DNA from: Rickettsiales bacterium
GTDB taxonomy: Bacteria; Pseudomonadota; Alphaproteobacteria; Rickettsiales; UBA1997
Direction: 5' to 3'
Length of the DNA: 64,000 nucleotides
NCBI GenBank assembly: GCA_017475895.1
Contig: JAFVEQ010000001.1
Location: 1 to 64,000 of the forward strand
In this document: one piece after another, positions 56,948 through 64,000 of the stretch
How positions within the stretch are numbered: position 1 is the stretch's first letter
Layout of the letters: each line of letters starts with the position of its first letter
Position numbers and translations under genes: made by a program
Notes under the pieces: model-generated
The model's database searches: none
Seen by the model: only the letters and a program-made list of their open reading frames with translations
What the model was told of the DNA's origin: nothing

Positions 56948-57523
56948 ATGCAAAACTACAATCAAAAACAGGTACAATCATGTGTGGAATCTCCAAGAAT
57001 ACTTATGGATGTTGCACAAGATTGCAGTCAACAACAGGTAAAATCATATGCGGAATTTCCACCACTACAGAACGCTACAACAACCCCACAAAAATTTCAA
57101 GTTAGAACTAAAAAACTAATAAGAGAAAGGTACATGAATTCAGATACAATTGAACCACAAAGACAAAATATTAAAACGAGACGATTAATAAGAAATAATA
57201 ATCAGAAGCAATCACAACTGCCCACGCGAACAAAGCTAAACACAACAAACATACAACAGTATACAATTGGTACACCGCAAACATCGGATAGTGATGTACT
57301 GAGTTTACCGGACGACATGGTAGATAAGACATTTGTAAACAAGACAGATAAAATTACAAACAAGATGCTGAACATACTTGCGGCGAATATAGAGTTAACT
57401 CTACAAATATCAAAAAACAATGAAACAAATCTAAAGTTACTTCTACAAAGACAACAAAACTCTAGAAGAATGGAACAAATAACACAGCAACACGGAAATA
57501 AGAGTTGGCGCACAATACGCTAG
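56948..57523 (+). CDS. Gln/Asn/Thr-rich orphan protein
   Basis: A 191-residue protein. ATG 56948 is chosen because GTGGAG sits 8 bp before it; an upstream in-frame ATG overlaps that site. Two copies of a QVQSCVESP / QVKSYAEFP motif open it, then two (K/R)TKKLIRERY / KTRRLIRNNN motifs. The C-terminal third is helical (ITNKMLNILAANIELTLQISKNNETNLKLLLQRQQ). No family is recognised. The repeated (K/R)xLIR motif also resembles VRRLIVDE in the 55.6 kb protein. Confidence 0.7.
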   Translation: MQNYNQKQVQSCVESPRILMDVAQDCSQQQVKSYAEFPPLQNATTTPQKFQVRTKKLIRERYMNSDTIEPQRQNIKTRRLIRNNNQKQSQLPTRTKLNTTNIQQYTIGTPQTSDSDVLSLPDDMVDKTFVNKTDKITNKMLNILAANIELTLQISKNNETNLKLLLQRQQNSRRMEQITQQHGNKSWRTIR

Positions 57524-57566
57524 TGTTATAACAATACATATCTATTAACTTTGTCCATTTATGAGG

Positions 57567-57594
57567 TTGCTTTTTAAAAACTATTATCTATAAT
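57567..57594 (+). promoter_or_regulatory. Predicted promoter of the OmpH-like gene
   Basis: TTGCTT (57567-57572), a 16-bp T-run/A-run spacer and TATAAT (57589-57594), about 30 bp before the ATG at 57625. Confidence 0.55.
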
Positions 57595-57624
57595 GCAGCA
57601 GGCTATAATAATTAAATTTGAAGT

Positions 57625-58164
57625 ATGAAGAAAATTTGTGTTATATTATTTTCTATATTTTGTGTTGGCACAGCATTGGCAAACAATATAGCGGTTGTTG
57701 ATTTAGAATACATAATGCAAAACTCCGTTGCATTTAAGAGACTAAACGATTCTTTAGAAAAGGAAAAAAAGAGTTATCAGGAAAAAATAAAACAAAAGGA
57801 GATAGAACTCACAACAAAAAGAGATAAGCTGCAGTCACAGGCATCACTGCTTTCACAGGAAAGTTTACAGCAAAAAACCATTGAATTTCAAAAAGAATTA
57901 CTATCCTTTCAGGAGGAAGTTAAAAATAAAGAGAATGAACTGCAGAAAAAGTTAATGGATGGACTTGCTGTTCTTAACAATGAAGTTAAAACCATTGTCA
58001 ACGACATTGTCAAGGAGGATAAATATAATAAATACACATCAGTTCTAAGTACATCCATTATGTTATACTACAGAGACGACGACAATATAACAACGGAAGT
58101 ATTAAAAAGACTAAATAAGAAAAATATATCGCTAATTAATATTGACAATAAGAAAAAGAAATAG
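57625..58164 (+). CDS. OmpH/Skp-family periplasmic chaperone
   Basis: A 179-residue exported protein. The signal peptide is 1-19 (MKKICVILFSIFCVGTALA). The mature start NNIAVVDLEYIMQNSVAFKRL is typical of OmpH, followed by a long coiled coil (about 45-125) and a C-terminal beta segment. It should guard unfolded outer-membrane proteins in the periplasm. It is not beside bamA or lpxD here, unlike in many proteobacteria. Confidence 0.85.
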   Translation: MKKICVILFSIFCVGTALANNIAVVDLEYIMQNSVAFKRLNDSLEKEKKSYQEKIKQKEIELTTKRDKLQSQASLLSQESLQQKTIEFQKELLSFQEEVKNKENELQKKLMDGLAVLNNEVKTIVNDIVKEDKYNKYTSVLSTSIMLYYRDDDNITTEVLKRLNKKNISLINIDNKKKK

Positions 58165-58199
58165 TATAAATATACTGTGTTATTGTGTATACTTCTATA

Positions 58200-58289
58200 G
58201 GAGGGGTGGCCGAGTGGCTGAAGGCACACGTTTGGAAAGCGTGCATACTGTAACAGGTATCAGGGGTTCGAATCCCCTCTCCTCCGCCA
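58200..58289 (+). tRNA. tRNA-Ser (anticodon GGA)
   Basis: Class II tRNA with a long variable arm. Acceptor GGAGGGG/CTCCTCC, D-loop GCCGAGTGGCTGAAGG, anticodon loop with GGA, T-arm GGTTCGAATCC, discriminator G and encoded CCA. Confidence 0.95.
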
Positions 58290-58339
58290 GTTAGTCAATG
58301 AAATAAATATTCTAAATATTCATGAAGGAGGATGTAGGC

Positions 58340-59071
58340 GTGACTAAACTTTTTTCCGTAATAGTTTTACTTTTTTGTCTCAGTGGATGTGTAACATACA
58401 ATGACAATGGATGTTTTAAACAATTCGGTAGTTCAACACTAAAAGATGAATATTTAACCATCAAACTTGATAAAAAACTTAAAAGAATAAAGATACCAAA
58501 CTGTAAATATGATAATGAAGGCAATAAGTATTTTGCTATAACAGTTGGTGTAAACGATAAAGAAATACAACGCAAAGAAGGAAATACTGTCTTAATTAAC
58601 ATGACATCAATATTTCCAGCCGACAAAATAGACGAAAAGGAAATCATTGATCTTATAAATAATGTTTCAAAAGACCTAATAGATGTAAAAAACACAAGAT
58701 TTAAAAAGGAATACACAAAAGAAAGTGATTTGATCCATAAAGGGAACAAGATATGTAAAATATTTTCAGCATCAGTTAGAGATTACGAAGCTACAAACAA
58801 ACCGAAAGAACAAGATTACTTGCTACAAAACGATTTACATGAAATGTGTTTTATAAAACAATATAATCAAATTATGTCACTTGGCATTTCATTTAGGATG
58901 ACAAAAAAATCAATGGAAACGTTTTGGAACATCGATATTCTGAGGAATCTTATGGGTACATTTTCGTCAAATATAACAATGAATGATGATAAAAAAAATT
59001 TAGATACTATTTTGGAAGATAACTACAAAGAAATTGAAAAAATCTTGAATATCAAAACAGTTAACAAATAA
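58340..59071 (+). CDS. Putative lipoprotein of unknown function
   Basis: A 243-residue protein from GTG 58340, chosen because AAGGAGG ends 8 bp before it; a longer ATG start at 58322 would hide that site. The lipoprotein signal ends LFCLSGC with the lipid-bearing Cys at 17. The rest mixes short beta and helical stretches with several Cys residues and no recognisable domain. It probably resides in the envelope. Confidence 0.7.
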   Translation: MTKLFSVIVLLFCLSGCVTYNDNGCFKQFGSSTLKDEYLTIKLDKKLKRIKIPNCKYDNEGNKYFAITVGVNDKEIQRKEGNTVLINMTSIFPADKIDEKEIIDLINNVSKDLIDVKNTRFKKEYTKESDLIHKGNKICKIFSASVRDYEATNKPKEQDYLLQNDLHEMCFIKQYNQIMSLGISFRMTKKSMETFWNIDILRNLMGTFSSNITMNDDKKNLDTILEDNYKEIEKILNIKTVNK

Positions 59072-59131
59072 TCATAATGTCTAAAGAGTTGTAGTTTTCA
59101 TAAACTACAACCAAAACCCCTAAACAACACA

Positions 59132-60127
59132 CTATTTTTGTTGTGTTTTAGCATCCCTCACGGCTTTTTTAAAACTTTTTACCATTTTTCTATGTTCAAA
59201 ATAGTTTTCAGAAAAATTGTGTCCACCATTACCAGTGGCAACAAAAAACAGATATTTTGTTTCCGGAGGATTTAAAACGGCTTTTATGGATTCCTCTCCC
59301 GGATTGCAAATCGGTTCCGGAGGTAATCCCTTTATTTTATAGGTATTGTAGGGTGAATCCTGTCTTATTAGTATATGTGTTTTTATATCCTTTTCTTTAC
59401 TCACATCACCAAAGGCATAGCCGTAGATGGCTGTCGGGTCTGATTGTAGAGGCATATTAATTCGTAATCTATTTATAAAAACCGATGCCACAAGCCCCCT
59501 TTCCCTCTCTAGTCCGGTCTCCTTTTCCACCACCGAAGCCAAAATTAAAGCCTCCTTTCTGGTCTTAAATGGTAGATTTTTTGCTCTGCCACTCCAATAC
59601 TTATCCACGGTGGTAAACATACTTTTTGCCATTCTAACGATTAAATCTTCCCTCGTATCACCCCTTTGAAACTTGTAGGTTTGTGGCAACAAACTACCCT
59701 CAGGAATATTGTATTTTGGCATTTCACCGGTCAAAAATTCATTATTCTCTATAATTTTTAATATACTGTGATTACTTAGCCCTTCGGCAAATGTTATGGT
59801 TCTGTAGAATACTCTGTTATTTATTATGTTATCTATTATTTCTCTGGTGGTCATATTTGCATCAAATTTATACTCTCCGTATTTAATATTTGACTTATTT
59901 TTGGTTTTGGCTTTAACCACCAGTTTAAACAATAGTTTATTGTTTATAATACCTTGTTTTTCTAGGGTATTTGCCAACTGATTTAATCCAGAACCTTTAC
60001 CAATTACTATAAAACTATCTTCGTGTATTTTTTTGTTTAGGAAATTGTTTAGATACATTTTTGACAAAAAAATACTCATAACTATGAATACAACTGGAAT
60101 TGTCAAAATTATTATAGTTCTTTTCAT
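59132..60127 (-). CDS. mltG: Endolytic murein transglycosylase
   Basis: A 331-residue YceG-family enzyme that cuts new glycan strands. A membrane helix at about 5-25 is followed by a LysM-like region (SFIVIGKGSGLNQLANTLEKQGII). The catalytic domain has ASVVEKETG with the essential Glu near 200, and FINRLRINMPLQSDPTAIYG. It stands alone on the minus strand without fabF or tmk. Confidence 0.93.
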   Translation of the reverse strand: MKRTIIILTIPVVFIVMSIFLSKMYLNNFLNKKIHEDSFIVIGKGSGLNQLANTLEKQGIINNKLLFKLVVKAKTKNKSNIKYGEYKFDANMTTREIIDNIINNRVFYRTITFAEGLSNHSILKIIENNEFLTGEMPKYNIPEGSLLPQTYKFQRGDTREDLIVRMAKSMFTTVDKYWSGRAKNLPFKTRKEALILASVVEKETGLERERGLVASVFINRLRINMPLQSDPTAIYGYAFGDVSKEKDIKTHILIRQDSPYNTYKIKGLPPEPICNPGEESIKAVLNPPETKYLFFVATGNGGHNFSENYFEHRKMVKSFKKAVRDAKTQQK

Positions 60128-60280
60128 AACATTTACAAAAATAATTATTAGTATTGTATTGCGTAAATTTTATTTTTCAATTGCTTTAATTTTTATCTCA
60201 TGACATGTTTATATTAAAAAAATTCTTGAAAAATGATTTATTATAGATTATTCTAGCCCCAGCAATATAAAATATTAGAT

Positions 60281-60808
60281 ATGTTAAGAAAATTTTTGCT
60301 TCTATTAATTCTATTTGCCACCACAGCCAAAGCCGAAATAATAGAAAACAAAAAAATAATAAACAAAAGTTTTGACATATGGAACATATCCTGTGAAGAC
60401 GATGAGATGCTCAACGATATAAGATGTAGATTATTCGTGGAAATAACAGAAAAAACAACCCTTTTTATAAATCCATTATCAAACGACAACAAGATATTAA
60501 TAGTATCGGCCGATGGTTACTATGATAGAAAATTCTATATAAAAATAGACAACAATAAACTGATTGAATCACAGGTTTTCAGCAATAACAAATACAACAT
60601 GGTAAACTTTGCACAGGCTGACATCAATTCAATATATTCACAGCTGCAAAGAGGGCAACATTTTTATATAAGATTCACCATTAGAGACAATTCGTCCGCA
60701 AATGGATTCAAAGAAATTACTGCAAAGTTCCCTCTGGCAGAATTTCAAAAATCGCTTATTTACTTTAATAAACAGGTAAATAAATATAATTTTACTAATA
60801 ACAGTTAG
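60281..60808 (+). CDS. Small secreted protein, possibly IalB-like
   Basis: A 175-residue exported protein; the signal peptide ends near ATTAKA (about residue 18). A WNISCEDD...[11 protein letters not shown] segment with two Cys recalls invasion-associated-locus-B proteins, which bear a disulphide near the N-terminus. The rest is predicted beta. The match is weak. It lies 7 bp upstream of gap on the same strand and is probably co-transcribed with it. Confidence 0.55.
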   Translation: MLRKFLLLLILFATTAKAEIIENKKIINKSFDIWNISCEDDEMLNDIRCRLFVEITEKTTLFINPLSNDNKILIVSADGYYDRKFYIKIDNNKLIESQVFSNNKYNMVNFAQADINSIYSQLQRGQHFYIRFTIRDNSSANGFKEITAKFPLAEFQKSLIYFNKQVNKYNFTNNS

Positions 60809-60815
60809 GAGTTTT

Positions 60816-61832
60816 ATGACTATAAAAGTTGCTATAAATGGCTTTGGAAGAATAGGAAGATGTGTTTTCAGAGCTTACTTTGAAAATATAGAAAAATACA
60901 AAGATATAGAAATAGTAGCTGTTAACGATCTATCGCCGGTTGAAACAAATGTTCACCTGTTAAAATATGATTCAGTTCACGGTCATTTTGGTGGAAAAGT
61001 TGAAATAAAGGACGGAGACATAGTAGTTAACGGAAAAAAAGTTAAAGTTTGTTGCGAAAGAGAAGTAACAAATCTACCATGGAAAAATTTAGGAATAGAC
61101 GTAGTTTACGAATGTACTGGACTATTTACAACAGCAGAAACAGCCGGTAAACACCTAGAAGCTGGTGCTAAAAAAGTTATAATTTCCGCTCCGGCAAAGG
61201 GAGAAGGTGTTAAAACTGTTGTATTTGGCGTAAACAATGACGACCTAAAGGCAAGCGATACAATAATTTCAAACGGTTCATGTACCACAAACTGTTTAGC
61301 TCCAATCGCTAAAATATTGGATAGAGAAATTGGAATTGTTAAAGGACACATGACAACAATTCATGCATTCACAAACGACCAAAGAGTTGTTGATAGTTCT
61401 CATAAAGACCTAAGAAGAGCAAGAGCAGCTAGTCTTTCTATGATTCCAACAACAACCGGTGCAGCAAAAGCAGTTGCTTTAGTTTTACCACAATTAAAGG
61501 GTAAATTGGACGGAGTTTCAATAAGAGTTCCAACGCCAGATGTTTCTTTTGTTGACCTGTCATTTGAAGCAAAAAAAGATACAACTGTTGAAGAAATTAA
61601 TTCTATAATCAAAAAAGCATCAGAAAAAGAACTAAAGGATGTTTTGGGTTACTCAACAGAGGAACTAGTATCCATAGACTTTACACATGATACAAGAAGT
61701 TCAATTTTTGACGAAACACAAACAAAAGTTTTGGGAGGAAATTTTGTAAGAATTGGTTCTTGGTACGATAACGAATGGGGTTTTTCTAACAGAATGCTAG
61801 ATATGACTCTATTGTGGAATTCTAAGAAATAA
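60816..61832 (+). CDS. gap: Glyceraldehyde-3-phosphate dehydrogenase
   Basis: A 338-residue glycolytic enzyme. The Rossmann motif [13 protein letters not shown] is at 8-20, with D38 favouring NAD. The catalytic Cys is C156 in SNGSCTTNC, and [11 protein letters not shown] and [12 protein letters not shown] are intact. A GGAG ribosome-binding site precedes the ATG. No pgk follows. Confidence 0.97.
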   Translation: MTIKVAINGFGRIGRCVFRAYFENIEKYKDIEIVAVNDLSPVETNVHLLKYDSVHGHFGGKVEIKDGDIVVNGKKVKVCCEREVTNLPWKNLGIDVVYECTGLFTTAETAGKHLEAGAKKVIISAPAKGEGVKTVVFGVNNDDLKASDTIISNGSCTTNCLAPIAKILDREIGIVKGHMTTIHAFTNDQRVVDSSHKDLRRARAASLSMIPTTTGAAKAVALVLPQLKGKLDGVSIRVPTPDVSFVDLSFEAKKDTTVEEINSIIKKASEKELKDVLGYSTEELVSIDFTHDTRSSIFDETQTKVLGGNFVRIGSWYDNEWGFSNRMLDMTLLWNSKK

Positions 61833-61850
61833 TAGAACATAGATTAATCA

Positions 61851-61873
61851 ATATCTCGCACAACGCGAGATAT
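61851..61873 (+). other. Hairpin between gap and the oxidoreductase gene
   Basis: ATATCTCGC and GCGAGATAT form a perfect 9-bp stem around ACAAC. No U-run follows, so it may be a processing or stability element in a gap-oxidoreductase transcript. Confidence 0.5.
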
Positions 61874-61894
61874 TGAAGACTTGTGGGAGGCTTT

Positions 61895-62455
61895 ATGAAA
61901 AATATACTTATCGTTTCAGGACACACAGATTTAAATGACTCTTTTGCTAACAGAAAAATCATAGAAAAACTGCAAAAACTTATACCTCAGGCGGAATTTG
62001 ATCTACTTGATAAACTCTATCCGGACTACAGAATTGATGTAAAAAAGGAGCAGAAAAAACTGATTAAAGCGGATGTAATTGTTTTACAGTTTCCAATATT
62101 TTGGTACTCCTGTCCGTCAATAATGCGTCGTTGGTTTGAGGATGTTTTAGTTTATGGTTTTTCACATGGTTCGACTGGTAAAGCACTAGCAGGCAAAAAA
62201 CTTTTAGCATCATTCACCACAGGTTCACCGGCAGAACTATATCAACATGGCGCTCTGCAAAACTACACCATAGACGAATTTTTACCGCCATTTAAACAAC
62301 TGGCAAATCTTTGTTCTATGGAATGGGTGGATAACTATATCTGGACGGACGGTGTTTCCTATTCCGTTAGAAATGATGAAAATAAAATTAAAGAAATGGA
62401 AGAAAAAGTCGCTAAACATGTTGATAAACTTGTTGATTTATTAAATAGTTTATAA
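61895..62455 (+). CDS. Flavodoxin-fold NAD(P)H oxidoreductase (quinone reductase type)
   Basis: A 186-residue protein of the NQO/KefF/MdaB group. The FMN phosphate loop is near the N-terminus (VSGHTDLNDSFANRKI). DVIVLQFPIFWYSCPSIMRRWFEDVL is the family signature, then the GKALAGKKLLASFTTGSP flavin-binding segment. ATG 61895 is chosen from the GGGAGG site 5 bp before; a GTG at 61883 would overlap that site. It probably reduces quinones or electrophiles. Confidence 0.85.
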   Translation: MKNILIVSGHTDLNDSFANRKIIEKLQKLIPQAEFDLLDKLYPDYRIDVKKEQKKLIKADVIVLQFPIFWYSCPSIMRRWFEDVLVYGFSHGSTGKALAGKKLLASFTTGSPAELYQHGALQNYTIDEFLPPFKQLANLCSMEWVDNYIWTDGVSYSVRNDENKIKEMEEKVAKHVDKLVDLLNSL

Positions 62456-62505
62456 TAATTAAAATTTTCTTGCTATTAAAATAATTTTTATTACAATAGA
62501 CATGT

Positions 62506-62592
62506 GCCCCAATGGCGGAACTGGTAGACGCGTTAGTTTCAGGTGCTAATGGTCGCAAGACTGTGGAGGTTCAAATCCTCTTTGGGGTACCA
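62506..62592 (+). tRNA. tRNA-Leu (anticodon CAG)
   Basis: Class II tRNA with variable arm. Acceptor GCCCCAA/TTGGGGT with a G-U first pair, anticodon loop TTCAGGT, T-arm GGTTCAAATCC, discriminator A and encoded CCA. Confidence 0.93.
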
Positions 62593-62640
62593 AAGTTCAT
62601 AATTTATCAAATCATTGAAGTGTTATTATTATATACGTCG

Positions 62641-62663
62641 AACCCGTTTCGATATGGGTTTTT
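62641..62663 (+). terminator. Likely terminator after tRNA-Leu
   Basis: AACCC (62641-62645) and GGGTT (62656-62660) with a 10-nt loop, followed by TTT. Confidence 0.5.
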
Positions 62664-62743
62664 ATAATATTGTTTAAAAAAATTAAGGATTTTTATACAC
62701 TGAAAATGGCAGTTTAATCCTGATGTTTTTTCTTTATGTTTTC

Positions 62744-62772
62744 TTGATTTTATTTTAATTAAACGTTATTAT
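62744..62772 (+). promoter_or_regulatory. Predicted promoter of a structured RNA
   Basis: TTGATT (62744-62749) and TATTAT (62767-62772) with a 17-bp spacer. The expected start, near 62779, coincides with the first stem of the structured region. Confidence 0.45.
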
Positions 62773-62776
62773 ACAA

Positions 62777-62893
62777 ATGTATAAGGTTGGAAGAGGAGCT
62801 GGTTATTTATACAACCTAATTCAATTTCTATTGAAGTGTCTATCTTCCTAGTAATTATTGAGTAGTCAATCGTCCTTTAATAGCCTTATACAT
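62777..62893 (+). ncRNA. Candidate multibranched structured RNA
   Basis: P1: ATGTATAAGG (62777-62786) with CCTTATACAT (62884-62893), perfect and extendable by wobble pairs. P2: GGAAGA (62789-62794) with TCTTCC (62843-62848). Inside it lie small hairpins GGTT/AACC (62801-62816) and TTCAAT/ATTGAA (62820-62835). A further hairpin ATTGA/TCAAT is at 62857-62870. No known RNA family is recognised. It could end at the 62941-62998 hairpin. Strand is inferred from the promoter. Confidence 0.45.
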
Positions 62894-62906
62894 CTAGAAA
62901 AATCTC

Positions 62907-62998
62907 TTTACTTTTAAAAATAAAAGTATACAATAAAGCTGACTAGTTAGTCCCCCCGTCTTGTTGAGGCGGTTGATATTGACTAACTAGTCTTTTTT
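62907..62998 (+). ncRNA. Short convergent hairpin RNA or terminator, unit 1
   Basis: A weak promoter (TTTACT 62907-62912, 16 bp, TACAAT 62929-62934) is followed by perfect 12-bp arms GACTAGTTAGTC (62941-62952) and GACTAACTAGTC (62981-62992), then TTTTTT. The 3' arm overlaps the stop codon of the minus-strand toxin-like gene, so the RNA would be antisense to its 3' end. It may simply be a terminator of the upstream RNA. Confidence 0.45.
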
Positions 62999-63649
62999 AT
63001 TATCATCTCTTATTAAATAAAAATCTTTTTTGGTATTAATTCCTTTCTGTTTATTTCTTATTTTCACTAGTACATCGTTTACAACACCTTTATAATCAAC
63101 CTTACTTCTAATTACATTAAAAGGTAAGTCTGTATCCTTTCTTTTTTTATAAAGTTCTTCTGGCTTTTCAACCCGTCCCTTGTCTATAATATCTTTTATT
63201 TTAAATATATAGTGCGGATTTCCTTTTGTTATTGTCTCATCAATTCCTCTTTTAAAAAAGTTTATATCCCCTATTCCTTGTTTATCAATACTCGTCCCCT
63301 GCAATTTATCTCTATAATATTCTCTTGCCTTTCTTGATAAATCCTTATAGTCCTTAAACTTTCTTCTTCCATCTATTTTTACAGGTCTAATGGTTCTGTG
63401 TCCCTTTATACCGCTTCCTGGACCTCCATTTTCTTTTCTATCATGTATTAAATTAAAAACTTTTTCTTTAATAGCACGATTGTTCCTTATACTTTCTATT
63501 TTGTTTAAAAGTCTGTCTTTTGTAATATCGACATTTTTATCTTCATTGACATCAATGCCAACTTTATTAGCAACCAAACTTAAAAGATTGAATATATCTT
63601 CCATTTTTACGTTGCTTTCTTCTTCATTTATTTGTTGTTTTCTAAGCAT
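62987..63649 (-). CDS. Phage-type protein with GGPGSG motif and possible nuclease-toxin C-terminus
   Basis: A 220-residue basic protein. Residues 1-75 are helical. The motif ENGGPGSGIKGHRT near 76-90 is familiar from phage head/minor capsid proteins and phage polyvalent proteins. The C-terminal half (FFKRGIDETI, NPHYIFKIKDIID, a final strand ending KDFYLIRDD) has the layout of small phage-associated barnase/EndoU/RelE-like nuclease domains; this is a weak structural inference. No ribosome-binding site is obvious. A hairpin with a minus-strand T-run lies 29 bp before the ATG. A paralogue's 3' end follows at 63963. Confidence 0.55.
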   Translation of the reverse strand: MLRKQQINEEESNVKMEDIFNLLSLVANKVGIDVNEDKNVDITKDRLLNKIESIRNNRAIKEKVFNLIHDRKENGGPGSGIKGHRTIRPVKIDGRRKFKDYKDLSRKAREYYRDKLQGTSIDKQGIGDINFFKRGIDETITKGNPHYIFKIKDIIDKGRVEKPEELYKKRKDTDLPFNVIRSKVDYKGVVNDVLVKIRNKQKGINTKKDFYLIRDDNKKD

Positions 63650-63962
63650 ATTAGTTTACTATTTTTATTAATAAAAAAGCCTTTATATTTCTATAAAGGC
63701 TATTAAATCGAGTTTTACCTCGTTTAATTCTGTTTCTTATTTGTTTAAAGATTGTATGTTAAATGTTATCGGTTCAATGTCGTTAATAAAATGTAGTTTA
63801 TTACTACTTTGATCCGGATGTTTTTAATCGTGTTTATAACAAATCAATTGTTTTAAATCTCTTTATTTAAAAAATCTTGACTTTTAATAAAGTTTATTTT
63901 ATAATACATGTGATACCTACTAGGTCTTCCTGTTTTGAAGTTTCAAATCTAGTAGGTATCTT
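63650..63962. other. Gene-free spacer between two toxin-like paralogues
   Basis: It holds a minus-strand hairpin terminator at 63678-63701, a short CGAG/CTCG hairpin near 63709-63722, and a strong plus-strand promoter plus hairpin at 63877-63968. AAATCTCTTTA near 63855 matches 62900-62910, showing that the spacers before the two hairpin units are related. Confidence 0.5.
63678..63701 (-). terminator. Hairpin with T-run just upstream of the toxin-like gene
   Basis: AGCCTTTATA (63678-63687) and TATAAAGGCT (63692-63701) pair perfectly. Read on the minus strand, TTTTTT follows, 29 bp before the ATG at 63649. It could stop or attenuate read-through into the gene. Confidence 0.7.
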
Positions 63963-63968
63963 TTATTT
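63877..63968 (+). ncRNA. Short convergent hairpin RNA, unit 2
   Basis: A near-consensus promoter TTGACT (63877-63882), 17 bp, TATAAT (63900-63905) predicts a start near 63912, exactly where GATACCTACTAG (63912-63923) begins. It pairs with CTAGTAGGTATC (63949-63960), followed by TTTTATTT. This gives a 50-60 nt RNA whose tail overlaps the 3' end of the next minus-strand gene. Confidence 0.55.
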
Positions 63969-64000
63969 ATCATCATCTTTTATTAAGTAAAAATCTTTTT
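63963..64000 (-). CDS. 3' end of a second toxin-like paralogue (partial)
   Basis: Only the last 12 codons and the stop lie in the window: they read KDFYLIKDDDK then TAA. The 62987 gene ends KDFYLIRDDNKKD, so this is the end of a tandem paralogue extending past the window edge. Confidence 0.6.
   Translation of the reverse strand, partial: KDFYLIKDDDK

Larger units (their letters stand above)
62593..62986. other. Gene-free stretch with several RNA-like structures
   Basis: No protein gene is seen between tRNA-Leu and the toxin-like gene end. It holds a probable tRNA terminator, a promoter followed by a multibranched fold (62777-62893), and the start of a convergent hairpin unit at 62941. Confidence 0.6.

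Noticed and set aside
59088..59112. Terminator between the lipoprotein and mltG
   Set aside because: GTTGTAGTTT/AAACTACAAC pairs well, but there is no U-run on either side; it was not listed as a terminator.
62941..62992. Integron attC site
   Set aside because: The arms are perfect and short, without the R''/L''/L'/R' box layout or an integron integrase nearby; a terminator-type hairpin explains it better.

Overview
The window is a 64 kb stretch of an AT-rich bacterial chromosome, most likely a low-GC alphaproteobacterium. Pointers are an RpoH-type sigma factor, a Gram-negative lipid A set (lpxD, fabZ, lpxC, an MsbA-like exporter, a DUF374 acyltransferase), gene-transfer-agent type DUF2163 and DUF2793 proteins, and the gene order tRNA-Gly, tuf, tRNA-Trp, secE, nusG, rplKAJL, rpoBC. 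A flavodiiron protein and a rubrerythrin suggest an anaerobic or microaerobic, probably host- or gut-associated lifestyle (inference). No rRNA, CRISPR array, transposase or integrase was seen. Five tRNA genes are present, all with CCA encoded.

Layout. 0.4-7.4 kb (minus): PLP aminotransferase, NMN adenylyltransferase-like protein, leucyl aminopeptidase, DnaE. 7.5-9.3 kb: polysaccharide deacetylase and a glycosyltransferase-like gene, convergent. 9.5-11.1 kb: a small orphan ORF and two gene-transfer-agent/phage tail genes (NlpC/P60 and DUF2163). 11.2-19.4 kb (plus): an accessory island of seven related loci encoding MORN-repeat proteins. Four of them carry a shared C-terminal domain with an ordered His-Asp-Gln-Cys set, which looks like a CE-clan (Ulp1/YopJ-type) cysteine enzyme. 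Two members are broken at poly-A tracts. 19.6-24.6 kb: parvulin foldase, MsbA, DUF374 protein, LepB, RNase III. 24.6-29.4 kb: coiled-coil membrane protein, tRNA-Thr, flavodiiron protein, RpoH, Nfu-type Fe-S protein, DUF2793 phage-like protein. 29.5-46.3 kb (minus): a short Mfd without its UvrA-binding half, coupled to a leucine-rich-repeat protein, then the rpoBC, ribosomal protein, nusG, secE and tuf cluster. 46.6-49 kb: lpxD-fabZ-lpxC. 49-53 kb (minus): rubrerythrin, rpsI-rplM, DUF721, rbfA, winged-helix protein, pgpA. 53.2-55.5 kb: topA. 55.6-57.5 kb: three orphan Q/N/K-rich genes whose promoters match one in the MORN island. 57.6-62.5 kb: OmpH-like protein, tRNA-Ser, lipoprotein, mltG, a small secreted protein, gap, a flavodoxin-fold oxidoreductase, tRNA-Leu. 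62.6-64 kb: a candidate structured RNA and a tandem pair of toxin-like genes, each met at its 3' end by a short convergent hairpin RNA unit.

The most novel material is the MORN/H-D-Q-C family with its poly-A frameshifts and shared promoter, followed by the toxin-like gene and RNA units at the right edge. All functions come from reading translated motifs; no database search was possible.
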